A DNA stretch of 64,000 nt from Sphingopyxis sp. (GTDB taxonomy: Bacteria; Pseudomonadota; Alphaproteobacteria; Sphingomonadales; Sphingomonadaceae): assembly GCA_016793775.1 (NCBI GenBank), contig JAEULK010000073.1, forward strand, positions 62,001 to 126,000. Reading direction: 5' to 3'. The notes under the pieces were generated by a model. It made no database searches. It saw nothing but the letters and a program-made list of their open reading frames with translations, and was not told the origin of the DNA. Position numbers and translations under genes: made by a program. Positions 62,320-64,000 of this stretch are shown piece by piece (within the stretch, counting starts at the first letter, position 1; each line of letters begins with the position of its first letter).

Positions 62320-64000
62320 ATGGCGTATCATCGTTCGTTGATGCTTGTCCTCGCACTGTCGGGCGGGACGCAGGCAATGGCTCAATCCACCGCGGCCGAT
62401 CCGCCGGCGGAGACTGCCGCGGCGCAGGAAAGCGACGGGCTCGGCGACATCGTCGTCACCGCGCAGCGGCGCAGCGAAAGACTGCAGGACGTGCCGATCG
62501 CGGTCAGCGTGATCAGCGGCGGCGATGCCTTGGAAAAGGGCGTGACGAGCACGATCGACCTGACCTCGGCGGTGCCGGGGCTGGTCGTCAATTACAACGC
62601 CAATGTCGGCAATCTCTATCTGCGCGGCGTCGGATCGAACCTGCCGAACCCCACCGACGAACAGCCGACCGCGACCTATATCGACGGCGTCTATATCCCC
62701 TTTCCGCAGGGCAATTTCTTCACCTTCTATGACGTCGAGCGGATCGAGGTGCTGAAGGGGCCGCAGGGAACGCTGTTTGGCCGCAACGCGACCGGCGGCG
62801 TTGTCCAGATCGTCACCCGCGAACCGTCGCAGGACACCGAACTCGACGCCGCGGTCACCTACGGCAATTATGATACGGTCAGCCTGCAGGCCTATGGCAC
62901 GACGGGGCTGGGCAAGCAGGCGGCGATCGGTATTTCGGCGCAATATGACAACCAGGGCAAGGGATTCGGGCGCAACCTGACGCTGGGCACCCCCGCATTC
63001 CAGCGCGCGATCGACAGCTATTCGGTGCGCGCCAAATTGCTCGTCACGCCGAGCGACACGACGAAGATGCTGCTGACAGCGGATTATTCGAACCTGCTCA
63101 ACTCGTCGGGGTACCAGTTGCTGCCCGGCGTCATCGGCGGCGACGGCGTGTCGACCTACCCCGGCAAGTTCAACACACTGAACAATTTGCCGACGGGGAA
63201 CCCCCTCGAAATGTATGGCTTCTCGTTCAAGCTGAACCAGGAAATCGGCGACCTCGATTTCACCGCGATCAGCGGGTACCGCGAACTCACCGGTATCTTC
63301 TTCAGCGACGCGGACTCGACCCCGCAGTCGCTCAGCCAACTCGAGCTGCGCGAGAAGGGCCGTGCCTTTTCGCAGGAATTGCAGCTCGCTGGCTCGACCG
63401 ACCGCCTGAACTGGATGGTCGGCCTCTATTATTTCGACATCTTCGGCCGCGGCCTGCTGTTCAATCGCGTGGCGCCGGTCGTCGCGCCGCTGCCGCTAAT
63501 CGGTTCGCAGCAGGAAGGATATAGCCTTGCGGGTTTCGCGCAGGGCACGCTCGATCTCGGGGGCGGGACCAGCATCACGGCGGGCGCGCGCTACACCAAG
63601 GAATGGCAGAAATTCTATTATCCGGCGCGCGACCTCAGCTCGAAGCAGAGTTTTGCCAAGCCGTCGTGGCGCCTCGCGATCGACCACAAGTTCAGCAATG
63701 ACCTGATGGTCTATGTCTCCTACAACAACAGCTTCAAGAGCGGCGGCTATAATCTGATCTCGCCGACCCTGTTGTCGGGGACGGTCAACAATTTCCAGCC
63801 CGAGGTGCTGCAGTCGTTCGAGGGCGGGCTGAAGAGCCAGTTGTTCGGGGGCAAGATGCGGCTGAACATCGCCGCCTTCCATTATCTCTACGACGATATC
63901 CAGACCGCGCTGGTCATTCCCGGCGGTGTCGTGACGCTCAACGCGGCGAAAGCGCATACCACCGGGCTCGAAATCGACTTCTCGGCGCGGCCGGCGCATT
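62320..64000 (+). CDS. TonB-dependent outer-membrane receptor (3), 3' end cut by window edge
   Basis: 560 residues in the window from the ATG at 62320, preceded by GGGGAGAGAG; the barrel continues beyond 64000. Signal peptide with LVLALSGGTQAMAQ, TonB box-like DIVVTAQRR, plug with QDVPIAVSVI and VERIEVLKGPQGTLFGRNATGG, and barrel strands such as VYVSYNNSFKSGGYN. It is the third receptor of this region. It probably imports the substrate handled by the racemase/ligase operon that ends next to it. Confidence 0.93.
   Translation, partial: MAYHRSLMLVLALSGGTQAMAQSTAADPPAETAAAQESDGLGDIVVTAQRRSERLQDVPIAVSVISGGDALEKGVTSTIDLTSAVPGLVVNYNANVGNLYLRGVGSNLPNPTDEQPTATYIDGVYIPFPQGNFFTFYDVERIEVLKGPQGTLFGRNATGGVVQIVTREPSQDTELDAAVTYGNYDTVSLQAYGTTGLGKQAAIGISAQYDNQGKGFGRNLTLGTPAFQRAIDSYSVRAKLLVTPSDTTKMLLTADYSNLLNSSGYQLLPGVIGGDGVSTYPGKFNTLNNLPTGNPLEMYGFSFKLNQEIGDLDFTAISGYRELTGIFFSDADSTPQSLSQLELREKGRAFSQELQLAGSTDRLNWMVGLYYFDIFGRGLLFNRVAPVVAPLPLIGSQQEGYSLAGFAQGTLDLGGGTSITAGARYTKEWQKFYYPARDLSSKQSFAKPSWRLAIDHKFSNDLMVYVSYNNSFKSGGYNLISPTLLSGTVNNFQPEVLQSFEGGLKSQLFGGKMRLNIAAFHYLYDDIQTALVIPGGVVTLNAAKAHTTGLEIDFSARPAH

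Overview
The window is high-GC DNA from an alphaproteobacterium, most likely a sphingomonad (Sphingopyxis, Novosphingobium or Sphingobium type). That call rests on three TonB-dependent receptors beside CoA-dependent catabolic operons, the large number of acyl-CoA dehydrogenases, and a serine recombinase travelling with DUF2924 and DUF3489 proteins. No species-level marker such as rRNA is present.

Layout. Positions 1-3000 look like core chromosome: an RluA-type pseudouridine synthase cut by the window edge, a CrcB fluoride channel, a thermonuclease-like protein, a winged-helix protein and tRNA-Val(TAC). Positions 3200-12400 look like a mobile defence island next to that tRNA. It starts with a DUF3489/DUF2924/serine-recombinase operon, a small unknown protein and a D-arm-less tRNA-Gln-like remnant. 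A CBASS anti-phage operon follows: capV patatin effector, DncV-like CD-NTase and cap2 E2-E1 fusion. No Cap3 deconjugase gene is visible. Divergent to this lie a WYL repressor (capW-like) and a MNT-type nucleotidyltransferase, and the capV/capW intergenic region carries overlapping promoters and a palindrome.

Positions 12400-64000 are a dense catabolic region. It holds eight proteins of the acyl-CoA dehydrogenase fold (one of them monooxygenase-like), four AMP-forming acyl-CoA ligases, two alpha-methylacyl-CoA racemase-type CoA transferases, two thiolases, three enoyl-CoA hydratases, a FAS1-like/MaoC hydratase pair, an MFE-2-type dehydrogenase plus further SDRs, an acetyl-CoA hydrolase/transferase, an MFS transporter and three TonB receptors. 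Regulators are three TetR, one LysR and one IclR protein. Racemase, acyl-CoA dehydrogenase pairs, MaoC hydratases, MFE-2-like dehydrogenase and SCP-x-like thiolase together form the toolkit known for beta-oxidation of alpha-methyl-branched acids such as isoprenoid acids or steroid side chains. The actual substrate cannot be read from the sequence, and no Rieske ring oxygenase is present. An APH-type kinase overlapping an acyl-CoA dehydrogenase gene suggests in addition a 4-hydroxyacyl-CoA route like LvaA/LvaC or human ACAD10/11.

The most unusual catabolic feature is a diverged pair of modules, at about 18-24.5 kb and 53.7-61.2 kb. Each carries a TetR regulator, an amidohydrolase overlapping a DUF59/MIP18-like gene, and an acyl-CoA ligase. 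The amidohydrolases lack the first His of the usual metal-binding HxH motif. I do not recognise this amidohydrolase/DUF59 pair as a described enzyme system.
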